Assembly: GCA_030544235.1 (NCBI GenBank)
Contig: CM060466.1
Coordinates: forward strand, 22,396,075 to 22,460,074
Direction: 5' to 3'
Source: Lepturacanthus savala
Lineage: Eukaryota > Chordata > Actinopteri > Scombriformes > Trichiuridae
Length of the DNA: 64,000 nucleotides
Each line of letters starts with the position of its first letter. Position 1 is the first letter of the stretch. Positions 1-11,288 of the stretch are shown here, piece after piece. Both the position numbers and the translations under genes were made by a program. Below the pieces are notes generated by a model. It did not search any database, was not told where the DNA came from, and saw only the letters and a list, made by a program, of their open reading frames with translations.

Positions 1-1784
1 TACTCTCACTCACTCTCGATGCTGTCTCTCCATCCCCCTAAAAACACCCCCCACACATCCCCCATGCTATCTCCTCTTCTCTATGTAGCACCACAGATGC
101 CCATGTTGCCCTGCAACAGCTGTCTCACCATGTGCCCTACCAAGTGTTGCCACCCAATGGAAGGGAGAGGAAGTGAGGAGGAGGAGGAGGGAGGATTTGG
201 GTGGGGAGGACGAGAAGGGAGGGAGGGTGCTGAATTTGGATAGGAGGGACAGGATCATGAATATTAATTTATCCCCTCATTTTTGGAAAAAAAAAAAAAG
301 GAGCTGTGCGGTGCAGGTTACATGGCAACGTGTGTTGCTTTGTCTTGATTATCATTGTGCTATCATCATTTTCACTACATCCTTGCTCATTCAGTGTTTA
401 TCTCGGTCTCTCTTTCTCATTTCTCATTTGGTTCTGATTTTCGTGGAGGTGATGGCCAGCGCCCATGCCCCCCCACTCCCACCCGCCGTCACAGGAAGCC
501 CCTGGAAGCAGATCGGTAGAGGGAGGGAACTCCCGGTCTGAAAGCGTCAGCCTATTGGTGCAGCAGGTTAACGACACCCTGGGCGACCAATGGCCGGAGG
601 AGGGATGCATAGTAACAGCGGGGCATGGAGAGAGGGTATTTTCAAATGCAAACACTGGTCCAACAAGTCAGGTGCCGGATCCAGACTCAATCCAGTGACA
701 GAACAAAATGGAGGGCAGGCATGGTGTGCCGCCATTTTGGAGAAAATATTTTGAGTATGCATGCCATGTCTCCTAATTAAGTAGAAATAAACATTGCGCA
801 CTGCAGTGCAAAAGCTGATGCACCAAAATGACCCGAAGCATAAGTTTATTTTTGCTAAAAAACAGCAATTAAATTAATAATGAACTGTATATTAATGGCT
901 TTATTAAGAATACAGTAAGATTCAAAAGTGTCAAAAGTTACTATTAAGCCTCTTTCAATATTCTGAAAATTACAGAAAAATTAATTCACAGACAGACGTT
1001 TGTGCTTACAGAGAAATAAAACCACACCTGTGTCTTCCAATTGTATTTTTAAAATTGGAAAAGCAAAGCAAAATATGCCAGGACATATGGATCTGAGTGT
1101 TGAGACCCATCTCAAACTGCCACATACTTTCCCTGTGTGGCTTCCCTCCACGCATAATACAGTTGACGGCTTAAGACGCCCAATAAAAAGAAAACTAATA
1201 AAACAAAAGTGTACGAAAAAAGTATGAGCGGAGTTGTGTGAGAGTGTGGCACAGCACTCTCCTTGTGTATTTGTTCATTTAATTTTGAAGGGATGAAAGC
1301 AGACAGGCATAAAGAGGGGCAGACTTAGAGAGATCACAGCGTCGTGTACCGTATTGGTGGGTAGCGTGCCACACAGTCTGCCTCCTAAAGCAATAAATCT
1401 GAAACAGCATAATAGATAAACGCAACTCAGAACACAAAATACCCTGCGAGGGAAAACTAATAAAAAATGGAGTGATTAAGTGGAATCAGAGCTCTTAGGC
1501 AGTATCTGGAGATGGGGGCTGTCGCCATACAAAGACCAGAGCGGGCCAACACAACAGATGAGAGAGCATAGGGACGGGGGGCCGAGAAAACGAGGGCTAA
1601 AAGCAGAGGGAACGAGAGACAGATGATGGGAGGCAAGGAAAAAGGAGCGATGGAGGAGAGAGAGAGAAAGTGAGGGATGGATGGGGCAGCAGATCAGAGG
1701 GAGCCTCTAGTGTGTCTTGCTCTCCCTTTAAAGAAGAGCCAGGAAAAGAGATTAGGAGTCCTCTTTTCTCCTGGGGGAGCACAA

Positions 1785-1832
1785 ACACACACACACATAT
1801 GCACGCACACACACACACACACACACACACAT
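1785..1832. repeat. (CA)n microsatellite
   Basis: An interrupted CA tract, broken by TATG and a G, in the upstream flank. Confidence 0.95.
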
Positions 1833-4688
1833 AAACTCCCTTCAAACTGCCCTCCTCCTTCTCCTCCTCTTCTCCACACAAACATAAAACTAACTAATTC
1901 TAACTTTTACACTGACCTGCCCAGCCCAGAACAAACCGCCCGGTGCTCACAGGATGGGTGGAGACATGCCGGCACAATGACAGCCAGTGTGTAGCCGCAG
2001 TTTAAGTGACCTCACATCAGGTCACGTTTGCTAACTGTTTATGACACAAAGAGGAGTGATGTGAGGGGAGTATCTGCCCGCTGCTTCCACACACACACAT
2101 ACAGGAGCCACTGTGTCCGTGAGAGGAGCTCGTTAGTTCCTGTTTAAACGCTTTTAAATAATTATTATTTGATGAGGATAATGTTAAATAATGATGATAA
2201 TAGTAATTATTCAGTTTTATTGTTCATTAATTTGAATAAATTATTTCCTCTGGAATTTAATTTAAAAAAAAAAGGAAAATCTAAATTTCTCAAAACAGAA
2301 CAATGTCTTTACATTATTTATATACTATTCATTTATATTGTATACTGTTATAGATATTTAATATATATTATGTGTTTAAGAAACAATCCTGCAAATGTTT
2401 CCACTTAAAAAACATCAATTACAATAGTTAGGTAAATAGTAGTATTTGTTTAATCCCTAAGTAGTTGATAATAATAATAATTATTATTATAAGTATTTTA
2501 ATGTTAAAATGATCAAAAACTAGAATGTAGCAAGCACCCTTCAAAGTTCCCTAACAAGATGTATTTGTAGTTTCAAATAACAAAAGAAACATCTTAATCT
2601 TGTTTTGTGACTGTCACTGTTTTTCACACTTGGGTCAAAACCACATCCACTTTAATCACATCAATCAGTAGATTACGTCAAATAAAGTATGTAAATATTC
2701 TTGTGTAGATTTAAAGGTATTCTATCACCACTTCTTAGATGTAAACAAAAGAATTCACTTTTAGCTCAAACCTAACAACAGTCTGATCACTGAAGATGGA
2801 AATATGCTGCATGTCAACAGACAAATTAAATATATGCCCAAAATAAAGACAGATTATTCTGATTTTAGCAAAAGGTTTATTTAGGGTTTTTATTTGTTTT
2901 CAGCCTTCTTACCAACTATACAAAAGTGGTGATTATTGCATTGAAACCTGCATGTGTATAGTAAACATAGAGATGCAGTATTCACAGAACAGCTGTTTCT
3001 TCCATTACTGCTGTATATGTACTGAATACACCTGGCTGTCATTTCAGCTAATGATGCATCCAGGTGTTTCTTGTTATTGATTGTAATATATTTTTGGAGT
3101 ATCTGTATTGTTTTGCCTTTTTATGAATTACAGTATATTGCACTGTGAGAACAAATGTAAAAATACAGTCAGGTCCACTGAAGAATAGTATTACTTCTGT
3201 CATTTGTTTCTTCATCATTCATTTATTTTCATTTTTTTCACATTGTATACACACAAAAATAAAACTACACAGAATATGCACACATTTCTTAAAGCTTTAA
3301 TTTACTGTATCAACAATGTGACTTCAAACTGCTGAACACAGCACAATTCCCTTGTTCTTTGTCAAATATCACTCTAGATTTCATCTTTATAAAAGTACAA
3401 AAATCATTTAGCATGCTTTTTTTCAAATGTAAGACATTGGCCTTTAAAATGCAACACCTCAATTAACAATCGGTCTCAACAAACAGTGTGTGAAGCCGGT
3501 TGTGAGTTTAGGCCTCAGGATTAAAGCTCATTGAATAGATAAATGTGCATCGTACCCTAGACTGATATAATGAGTGTCATTATCTATATTACATAGTCAC
3601 AGTATTATATTACAACATGGAAACTGTTGTTATACTGAACTTTATTCCAGTGTTTACTAGGGAACTGTAAACACACCGTTGAACACTTTTTAATTTTCAT
3701 TTTACAGTTTTGAGAAATCGAATCACAGTTTCTGTTCGGTGTTTTACACGTTTGCGGAAAACCATAAAATGTTTTATTACACAGTAATTAGAATGTTGTT
3801 CCAGGTTTTGATACAGTAAATAATAAAAATTTTGATACAGTACATTCATTCATTTGCAGTTTACTTTCGATTTGCCACACTCAGCCATGACATCTATTGT
3901 GAAACCAACGGAGCAAAAGTTGTTTTAGCTGCTTGGCTTGAAATGTAAGTTTGAATTTTGCAACTCTCCAAGTTAAGTAAAGTAGAACGTGTTCATATGG
4001 GAGGCAGCAGATGCTCGGCAGCATGAGTCAGTCCTGCACATTTTAGCTGATGGGTGTGTGCATGTGTGTGTGCGGACGTGTGTGAGTGTGTATGTGTGTC
4101 TCATCTTCTGTCTGCTCTGTCAACTACTGAATGAAAGGCACGAATTTCAACATCGGCTGAAAAAAAAACACTCATTTACTCATATCTTCTTTTTTTAGCT
4201 TCAGCAGATGATTGATGAGTCGGGCTGTAATTTCAGAAGATGCATTCCACGGCGTTCGATAAGCTACAACATTTGTAAGACCTGCTGTATTGTTATTCAC
4301 GCCTAACTGTATGTGAGAAAGTCTCCTTGAGGAAACTGCTGCTGCTGCTTCACAATCTAAAGACTCTCTCCATGACTCTGTAGTGGGAATGTGCTCGGCT
4401 GGCAGCAGCGATGTGAAAACACTCCACCCTCCATCCCATTCTCTCCTGTGCCAGGGCCGGGCATTCCTCGCCCTCCTCTATAGGCCGGTTAGTTCCCACT
4501 CTTTTTCTCTTTCTTTCTGTCTCTTTTGCAAACAAACACACAGGGGCTTTTTTTAGGACCTATATGCCACTACTTCAGTTTCCTTCCTTCCTCCTTTGCC
4601 ACACGCATTCGCTGAGTTCCTCCTTATAGCCACCTCCATCCCCTTCCTTCATTGCCTCATTTTTTTCTTTAACAACCCTCCATCTCCA

Positions 4689-4691
<3 letters not shown>

Positions 4692-4752
<61 letters not shown>
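4692..4752. repeat. (CT)n microsatellite
   Basis: An uninterrupted CT dinucleotide tract of about 61 bp. It reads as a poly-Ser/Leu open frame by chance, but there is no gene. Confidence 0.97.
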
Positions 4753-4756
<4 letters not shown>

Positions 4757-5691
4757 GCTCTCTTATTTAGGTTTATTTGCATGGGTGAGCTAGACAGTGT
4801 GTGTGAGCAGAGCCCTCCTGCGTCCATCCAGGCCACAGGCTGAGATTTGTAATGCTAGACAACACTCGGCAACGCTGGGATAAAAAACTCGGGCCGCCGC
4901 AGACAAAAAGGGCCTTGTGTTTTTTCCTCCTTTCCGCTGCTTATTGCACTTCTTGCGTGGAGATGCAGGATTCTCCCGGGCCGTATTTCTTTTCCGGCCG
5001 AGGAGAAGAATGAAAAAAAAAAAGAAAAAAAATTCCACTGGGGTTTTGATGTATGTTTTGATATACGGTCTGGTGTGGAGTAGATTCTGTATTGAAATTC
5101 CCCCTGACTGCAGTGCAGCAGAGGGCAGTGAGAGCAGGAGTAGTAGATGTCAGCGGCGCTGCAGCCAGGACTCAGTGTGAAGTGCTTTAATGAGGCTTTT
5201 GGCTTTTTATTTGTGTTTGTGTCTACTTTTTTTTTAATTAAAGGCTACTGCTGGTAGAGTTATTAGTCACGGATATCCATTCTTTTCCACTTTTTATTTC
5301 TTAGATATTTTTGCTTCTCTTTTTGTAGTTGCTGTGTGTGACTTTTCCAGCATTTGATAGTTTTGCATTTGCAAAAAGAATATTCACATTCTGTAAGGAA
5401 GATCATTTCCTACTGTTTTGATGGGAGCTGGATGTCGTACATGTCTTTTGTTTGTTGCCTTTTTATCTTTCCTATTGTCTTCCCATCAGCTATTGTGTGA
5501 CCATTGTCCTCCTGGGTCAATAATTATGAGCATAAAGCATAAATTATCGCCCCAATTCTCCATTACACCTTTGTTGCCAACTTCATTCCAACTCATTAGC
5601 ACAAGTCTTACACGTGTGTCTGGAAACTCTGGAACCTGTAGGGAAAGGTTCTGATGAAATCAGGTTTACACGCTTAGTGAAGTGCAAAAGT

Positions 5692-5710
5692 TGTGTGTGT
5701 GTGTGTGTGT
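5692..5710. repeat. (TG)n microsatellite
   Basis: A short uninterrupted TG tract. Confidence 0.9.
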
Positions 5711-5978
5711 CATTTAGCACAATAACGGGACCCACAGCACCGCACATAAGACCACAGATGTTATACATTTGAATAAAACACCCACAATTCAATGAAAGTC
5801 GTTGATTTTCTTTGAGCATAGCATGTTATTCTCATGGAAATTAGATGAAAGAAACACATTCCTTTTGTATTAATAAATAATTTAGTTTTAGATAGTGTTG
5901 ACATTTTGGTCTGAGGACTAAGAAGGTAACAACCTTTCCAAATCTTTACCACATATTCAGGGTCTTAAACGTCTTAAA

Positions 5979-5979
<1 letters not shown>

Positions 5980-6044
<65 letters not shown>
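5980..6044. repeat. (TA)n microsatellite
   Basis: A pure TA tract of about 65 bp, followed by a degraded tail (CAGTATATATAG). Confidence 0.97.
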
Positions 6045-6047
<3 letters not shown>

Positions 6048-6319
6048 TATATATAGTTTCTCGGCCTCTATAGCAGCACAACTATAGATTGAAGTCTAAT
6101 AAGCTCCAAAATAATTCTAAATCTTAATTTTCACTATATTATTGGATTAGAGGTGTACCTGTGGATTGAAGTTTACTGTAAAAAGTCATTTTTTCCAGTT
6201 GTGCATGTTGTTCCTCAGCTCAGCTAAACTCCACAGTATCTCTTCTGATTCATTTTGGGGATTTAATGAAAAACAATAAGGATTTAGAGAAAATATAGTT
6301 CCTCCATGTTGTATGAAGT

Positions 6320-6366
6320 TTCTCTCTTCTCTTCTCTTCTCTTCTCTCCTTTTCTCTTCTTCTCTC
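6320..6366. repeat. (CTCTT)n pyrimidine repeat
   Basis: Repeats of the pentamer CTCTT/TCTTC forming a pure pyrimidine tract. Confidence 0.9.
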
Positions 6367-6925
6367 AGTGAGGTTTGGGGAACTTATTGGCCACATAATG
6401 CTGCCTCTTAAAACAGCGTGCTATCAGAGGCGTTGTGGTGCAGTAATGGCTGGTTGAGGGGCTGCGGTGAGGCTCGCTGCTCGGGGCTTTTCATTAACCC
6501 GAAGCTCAGCCTAATTGACGCTTATAGGATGTACATGATTAGGGCCAACGCATGCCAACACATTTCCTGAGTTTGTCTTGATACTTTTGGGACGTATCAA
6601 CGATTTTGGTGTTTTGGATTATTACCAAAAAAAAAAGAAATAAAAAACATTGGATATTCTCTTCAAAGAAATATTTAAGACAAATAAAACATCTGAATAC
6701 TTGGTTCTGTTTTGATTTTGCTTTAATTATATAAATCAAGCGGTTATGACAGTATAAAACATATTGTGTTTTTTTTGGGGAGGGGGGGGGGGTAATGTTC
6801 AATTTCAGATCAGCATCCATATTTTTTTTTAAAGAAAAACGAGGTCAACTGCTCAGCATATGGTGCACTAGCATCAGGACGAGGAGTATAAATTATTATC
6901 TAAGCACATTAATACACAAAAGCAA

Positions 6926-6945
6926 GTGTGTGTGTGTGTGTGTGT
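6926..6945. repeat. (TG)n microsatellite
   Basis: A short uninterrupted TG tract. Confidence 0.9.
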
Positions 6946-9789
6946 CCTCAACGTCGCATTAATGATTCAGTGTGCAGATTTTTAATCAACAAATTGTTTT
7001 TCTATTATTATAAGTTTTTATTATATTTTTTGCGAAAGTTCGTCCAATTTTTACTAGTCACAAACTGCACATATCCTGCTTTATCAAGTGTTTTATTATT
7101 TTTTTTTTTTTAGTTTAGTGAACAGCATCTGCGACAAATTCACATTTTATTGGGTGTCAAATTATTGTTCTATTGTTCGAACACACTTAGTCCAGGTGTA
7201 TTTCTGTTTTGAATCGAATTTACTGGATAAAAGTGCGTGTTTATCTTTCTTTTAAATGTCAGTACAAGTTCAGCACAGATGTATTTTGCAGGTATAAATG
7301 TAGCTATAAAAGGCTGGACAACAAAAGCTCATTCATGCAGCTTTTAGATTTAAGAGTTAATAGATTTATTTTTTTTACATATATAATCAAATAGAAATAT
7401 GCCTTCACAAAGCTTTGCATTACACCATAATTAACTATATTTCATTTGTCAAAACATTTTAATAAGGATTTACTTTTCGATTCCACACTGTTCAGCTATA
7501 ACAGAGATTGCGGATTTTTTTTTCGTTCTTCAAACACATTTGCGCTTTTTAACTTGATTATTTTTGTACAAACACGTGTTTTACCTGAACCTGGAGGGGG
7601 AAAAGGTGGCTGTCATCGGGCCTGTTGCAGCCGCCACATCACAGACAGTGAACGGTGCTCGGTCTAACTGTACAAAATGTTATTTGTAGATTAATTAAGA
7701 GTTTGGGGGGAAATCGTGTCGTGGGATTATTCGGGTTTAGAGACACACTTGGTAATTTTCCAATCAACTGGTCATCCTCCAAACAGGCCGCCGGGCATGT
7801 TTCAGCTTCCCAGTCACCAGCATCTGTAGAAAAGACACCAGAATTAACACAGAAATGCTAAATAAAAAGGCACATATTTAAGAAGGTCAGGGTGTGAAAT
7901 ATGAAAATTATACAACACTCTGAAACCCATTCAATCAATATAAGATTTTAAGAATCATGATTTAGATGATTCCTATTATTATGAGTTGAATCAGTATTGT
8001 TATTATGGTATTATTATTAAAATAATATTTTAAATTATTGTCAATATCGGTGCTTTGGATGATGCTGTTATTTATTTATTCTATTTTTTGTATAGTTTAC
8101 TGATATTTATTTTAATACATGTTCAGGCCTTCACCAACATTTCCTCACTGTAATAACAGATTGATTATGTCACTGCATCAAGATCTATGTGATTTAATTT
8201 AAACAAAACATATTTGAAAATATTAATCTTTTTTTCTTATTATCTTATCTTATTAATTTAAAACATTATATTATTATTTTTTTAAATAGTCTAAAAGCCC
8301 CCACAAAATCAGAATTTTGTATTTATTTATTCATTGTTAGCATAAATGACACAAATGTACATGCATATATGGGCAGTTTTTACATTACATTTTTTTTCAC
8401 GAGAATTAAAGTGATCAAATTTGAAAATAGGAATTTTATTATCGAAATCTGAGAAGAAAGACGTCTGTCTTACCTGTGCAGTTAGTGTCAATGAACAGGT
8501 GAATGTGTGTGCAGGTGAGGTGAGTGATTGGGGAGTGTATTTGTGTTATTTGCATTAGTCTAAGTAAAATCACATAAAGAACAGGTGTCTTTTTGCAATC
8601 AAATTATTGAATGAATGAATTAAAACAACAGGACCAACACAATTGTGTCTCTGTTTAGAACGAGGAGCCATCGAGGCCTCAAAAAAAGCACCTCACGTCT
8701 CCCACAGACGCCACTTTACTATTAAAACTGAATAATCCAAATTAGGCTGAAACAAAAACTAAATAAATCACAAATTCAATATCAGATGAATAATTGATGT
8801 GGCCAAATGTGTGGGGAGGTCAACATTTAATTATTAATAAGCCGTCAGGTTGGAGGAATGTCATTAGACGTCTGATTTGAAACAGGACGGATAACGACAC
8901 ACGCACAGAAAGAGACTCGCTGCTGCTTTATTCAGGAAAGAATCCGCTCTGTCACATTTTAAAATAGCAACAAGGAACATGGCTTTATTTAAACTGGGCG
9001 AGGATTATTTGTTTAGAAATCCTGGAATTTAAAAACACCTGAATTTTAGTCAGAGCAACTTCCATTAAAATCAGTGCAACAACAAGAGAAACCCAATAAC
9101 CCAAAAAGGGATTATTAGTAATAATAATTCTTGTTTTTTGAAAATGTTTTTAACTTATATCTAAATCACAGTGTGATAGATTTCTTGTTTCCCTGCTTAG
9201 TTTTTGGAGAGACATGTTTAATGTTGTTTTGGGAGTAACATGGTGCCCTTATGCAGCACTTTCTTCAGGTTTTTTTTTTATTTATTTTAATCAGTAAATG
9301 GTTAAACTCGAAGTGAACGTCACTCAGCAATTTAACAAATTAGATCAATCTGAAACTCCTCTGACGTTTTGAACTTCCCGTTTGGCCCCTTTTTTGCCTG
9401 CAAATACTCAGAGACCATGTCCACATGTGTTTTACTCTTGTCTCGCTGGTGTCTTGGACGGATCAGTTAGTCCTGGCTGCTGCTGACTAAAATCACATTC
9501 TTTAATAAATAAATAAATTTAAAAGAAAAAAAATTGCCTTTTGTGTTCTGGTCTTTTGAAAATAAATGACAAGACGGTGGAAGACAATAAATCTGCGTGT
9601 GTGAAGTGCTTAAAAAGATTTAAGTTTCTAATTCTAAGTTTTACGATTGTCCTGACTATGAATGACAACATTACGCATTTGTCATAAACCGAACCTGCTG
9701 TTCATAAGTTTGCTCCATTTAACCAATTGAAGTGACTACTTTTTAAATGTATCCCGTGACCCTTTGCCTCCAGATATTTGAAGTTTAAA

Positions 9790-10568
9790 AAAATGAAACT
9801 CGGATCCGCTCCGTTTGGCGTCCGCCGCGCGCGCGACAGTCCACCGCGACAGTACGCGCAGGCGGTAGTTTACAGTAGGAGCCAGCGCGGCGTTAATCCA
9901 CGCCGTCCGTGATTAGCCGCTGGTTCCCCCTAATGCTCCTAAAACCGCAGCTGCTCCCCTGGCCGCTGCGCTCTCCCCGCGACAGACTGCGCACCGCTCG
10001 CGTTATTAATAATTCACCCTAATAATTCACCAGTTCGCCGCTCGCTCCGCGGCCCCCGCCTCCACTGTAAACAAACTGCCCTAATTCCCCGTCTATTATT
10101 TCACTGTGTGTGCGTGTGTGAACAAGACGCGCGCCGGAGAGGTGAGCTACTTAGTGGTTGATGTGTTATTTTTTTGTATAAGGAGGGGTAGAGTGTGGGG
10201 AGTGGAGGGTGTCTGTCGTCGCCGCCGCTGCTGCCGGAGCGCACGGAGAGATTCCATTCCCCGCTGAAGCCCGGACCGGGGCGGTATACACGTCGCCGCA
10301 GCTCGGGCAGCTCAGGCGGGGCAGACAGCGCCGGTACTCCGCCGCTACCGAATCGGCTGCAGCGATTCTGAAGGGGGAAGCGCAACGCGAGCTGCTCTTT
10401 CATCTCGATCTCAGCTTTTGAGGAGGAGGCGGCGAGGGACCAGGGGTGTCCCCCACCACCACCACCACCACCATCACCCCCCTCACCATCCACCCCCCCA
10501 ATTCGACTCTTACTGCGTGGTTGTGTGTGTGTGTGTGCGCGCGCCTGCGTTTGGTACAAGCGAGAGGA

Positions 10569-10650
<82 letters not shown>

Positions 10651-11060
10651 CGAGGGTAAAACAGATCGGACGCGCGGCGCAGGAGACAGCCGCTTTTGGA
10701 CACGTTTTGGAGACAGAAGCTGCCAGACTGAAAGTCTGTACACACCGGGGGGAGGAAAAAAAACAACAGAAACAAAACTTACTTTGCATCACCTTTCCCG
10801 TCCACATAGTTGGGTTTTTTTTGCTTTTTTTTATCGTGTTATTAATAGTATTTCGCGGGAGTTTTTTTTAGCTTCTCCCACCCCCCACCCCCACTCCCCA
10901 TATTTTGCTTGGACAAGTTTGGCGGCTGAAGGACGCACCTCGGGACTTTGACGCAGACGTCTCCCCCCGACTTCTTGCTGCTGGACATGGGCGCATCTGA
11001 GATCAAACAGCGGTAAAGCGGAGGCTCGGCTCGCTGCTGCTGTCCTCTTTTCCTCCTCCT
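9790..11060 (+). promoter_or_regulatory. CpG-rich promoter block of the upstream nfix first exon
   Basis: CpG dinucleotides are dense from about 9.80 to 10.70 kb, in contrast with the AT-rich DNA on both sides, which is typical of a developmental-gene promoter. A TATAAGG motif lies at 10177-10183, so a start site near 10.2 kb is possible; this is inference. A 12-mer, TAATAATTCACC, is repeated in tandem with a 13-bp period (10007-10018 and 10020-10031), and it carries homeodomain-type TAAT cores. The block leads directly into candidate exon 1a on the plus strand. Confidence 0.6.
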
Positions 11061-11288
11061 ATCTCTCGCAGAGTGGACCCGCTTTTTGAAAGAGAGTGTT
11101 TTTCTATCCGGGCCTGAGGCTGACTTGTTTAAAGGTCCTTTTTTTGCTTCCGGCAACAGCGAAGAGACCAAGTCTTCCTCCCTCAGCCCTCACTCCCTCT
11201 CTCACTTTTTTTTTTTTTTTTTGGAAGCTGAACTTTTAAAGGAAAATGGGGCATTGAGAGGGTTGGCAGATCTCCCCGCGCTATAATG
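10207..11288 (+). other. candidate alternative first exon 1a of nfix (5' UTR plus start codon)
   Basis: The exon would be almost all 5' UTR. Its last three bases (11286-11288) are ATG, and these are followed at once by the donor GTACGT. If it is joined to the acceptor of the 532-bp exon at 46184, the message reads ATG|GAT GAA TTC, giving M-DEFHPF with G at +4. NFI proteins are known to have isoforms that start MDEFHPF or end their first exon in Met before DEF, so this junction fits established NFI biology. The 5' edge is unknown; I placed it about 25-30 bases after a TATAAGG box. Two short upstream ORFs lie within it, at 10987-11016 (9 codons plus stop) and 11246-11257 (3 codons plus stop). 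A GA repeat fills 10573-10648. Another GT at 11013 (CAGCG|GTAAAG) is a possible donor, but it would put the DNA-binding domain out of frame with its ATG. RNA evidence is needed to confirm the exon. Confidence 0.55.
10573..10648 (+). repeat. (GA)n microsatellite in the candidate 5' UTR of exon 1a
   Basis: About 76 bp of pure GA on the sense strand inside the CpG-rich block. A comparable GA tract precedes the second first exon at 22.1-22.25 kb. Confidence 0.97.

Larger units (their letters stand above)
1..9790. other. 5' flank of nfix, no gene recognised
   Basis: I see no convincing coding sequence here. The open frames are short, start at non-ATG codons or sit in simple repeats, and none matches a family I know. 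The stretch is AT-rich with microsatellites (CA near 1.8 kb, CT at 4.7 kb, TA at 6.0 kb, TG at 5.7 and 6.9 kb). A small GC-richer patch at 540-745 has two CCAAT-type boxes and a YY1 match. Whether the flank holds distal regulatory elements of nfix cannot be judged without alignment. Confidence 0.6.

Noticed and set aside
10101..10951. Several 135-224-codon frames on both strands around 10.1-10.95 kb
   Set aside because: They are readings of the GA/CT tract (RERERE, SLSLSL) and GC-rich flanks in a promoter region, not genes.
10987..11016. MGASEIKQR frame followed by GGTAAAG as a possible coding first exon
   Set aside because: The GT donor after CAGCG would leave phase 2 and put the NFI domain out of frame. 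It is kept only as a short upstream ORF.
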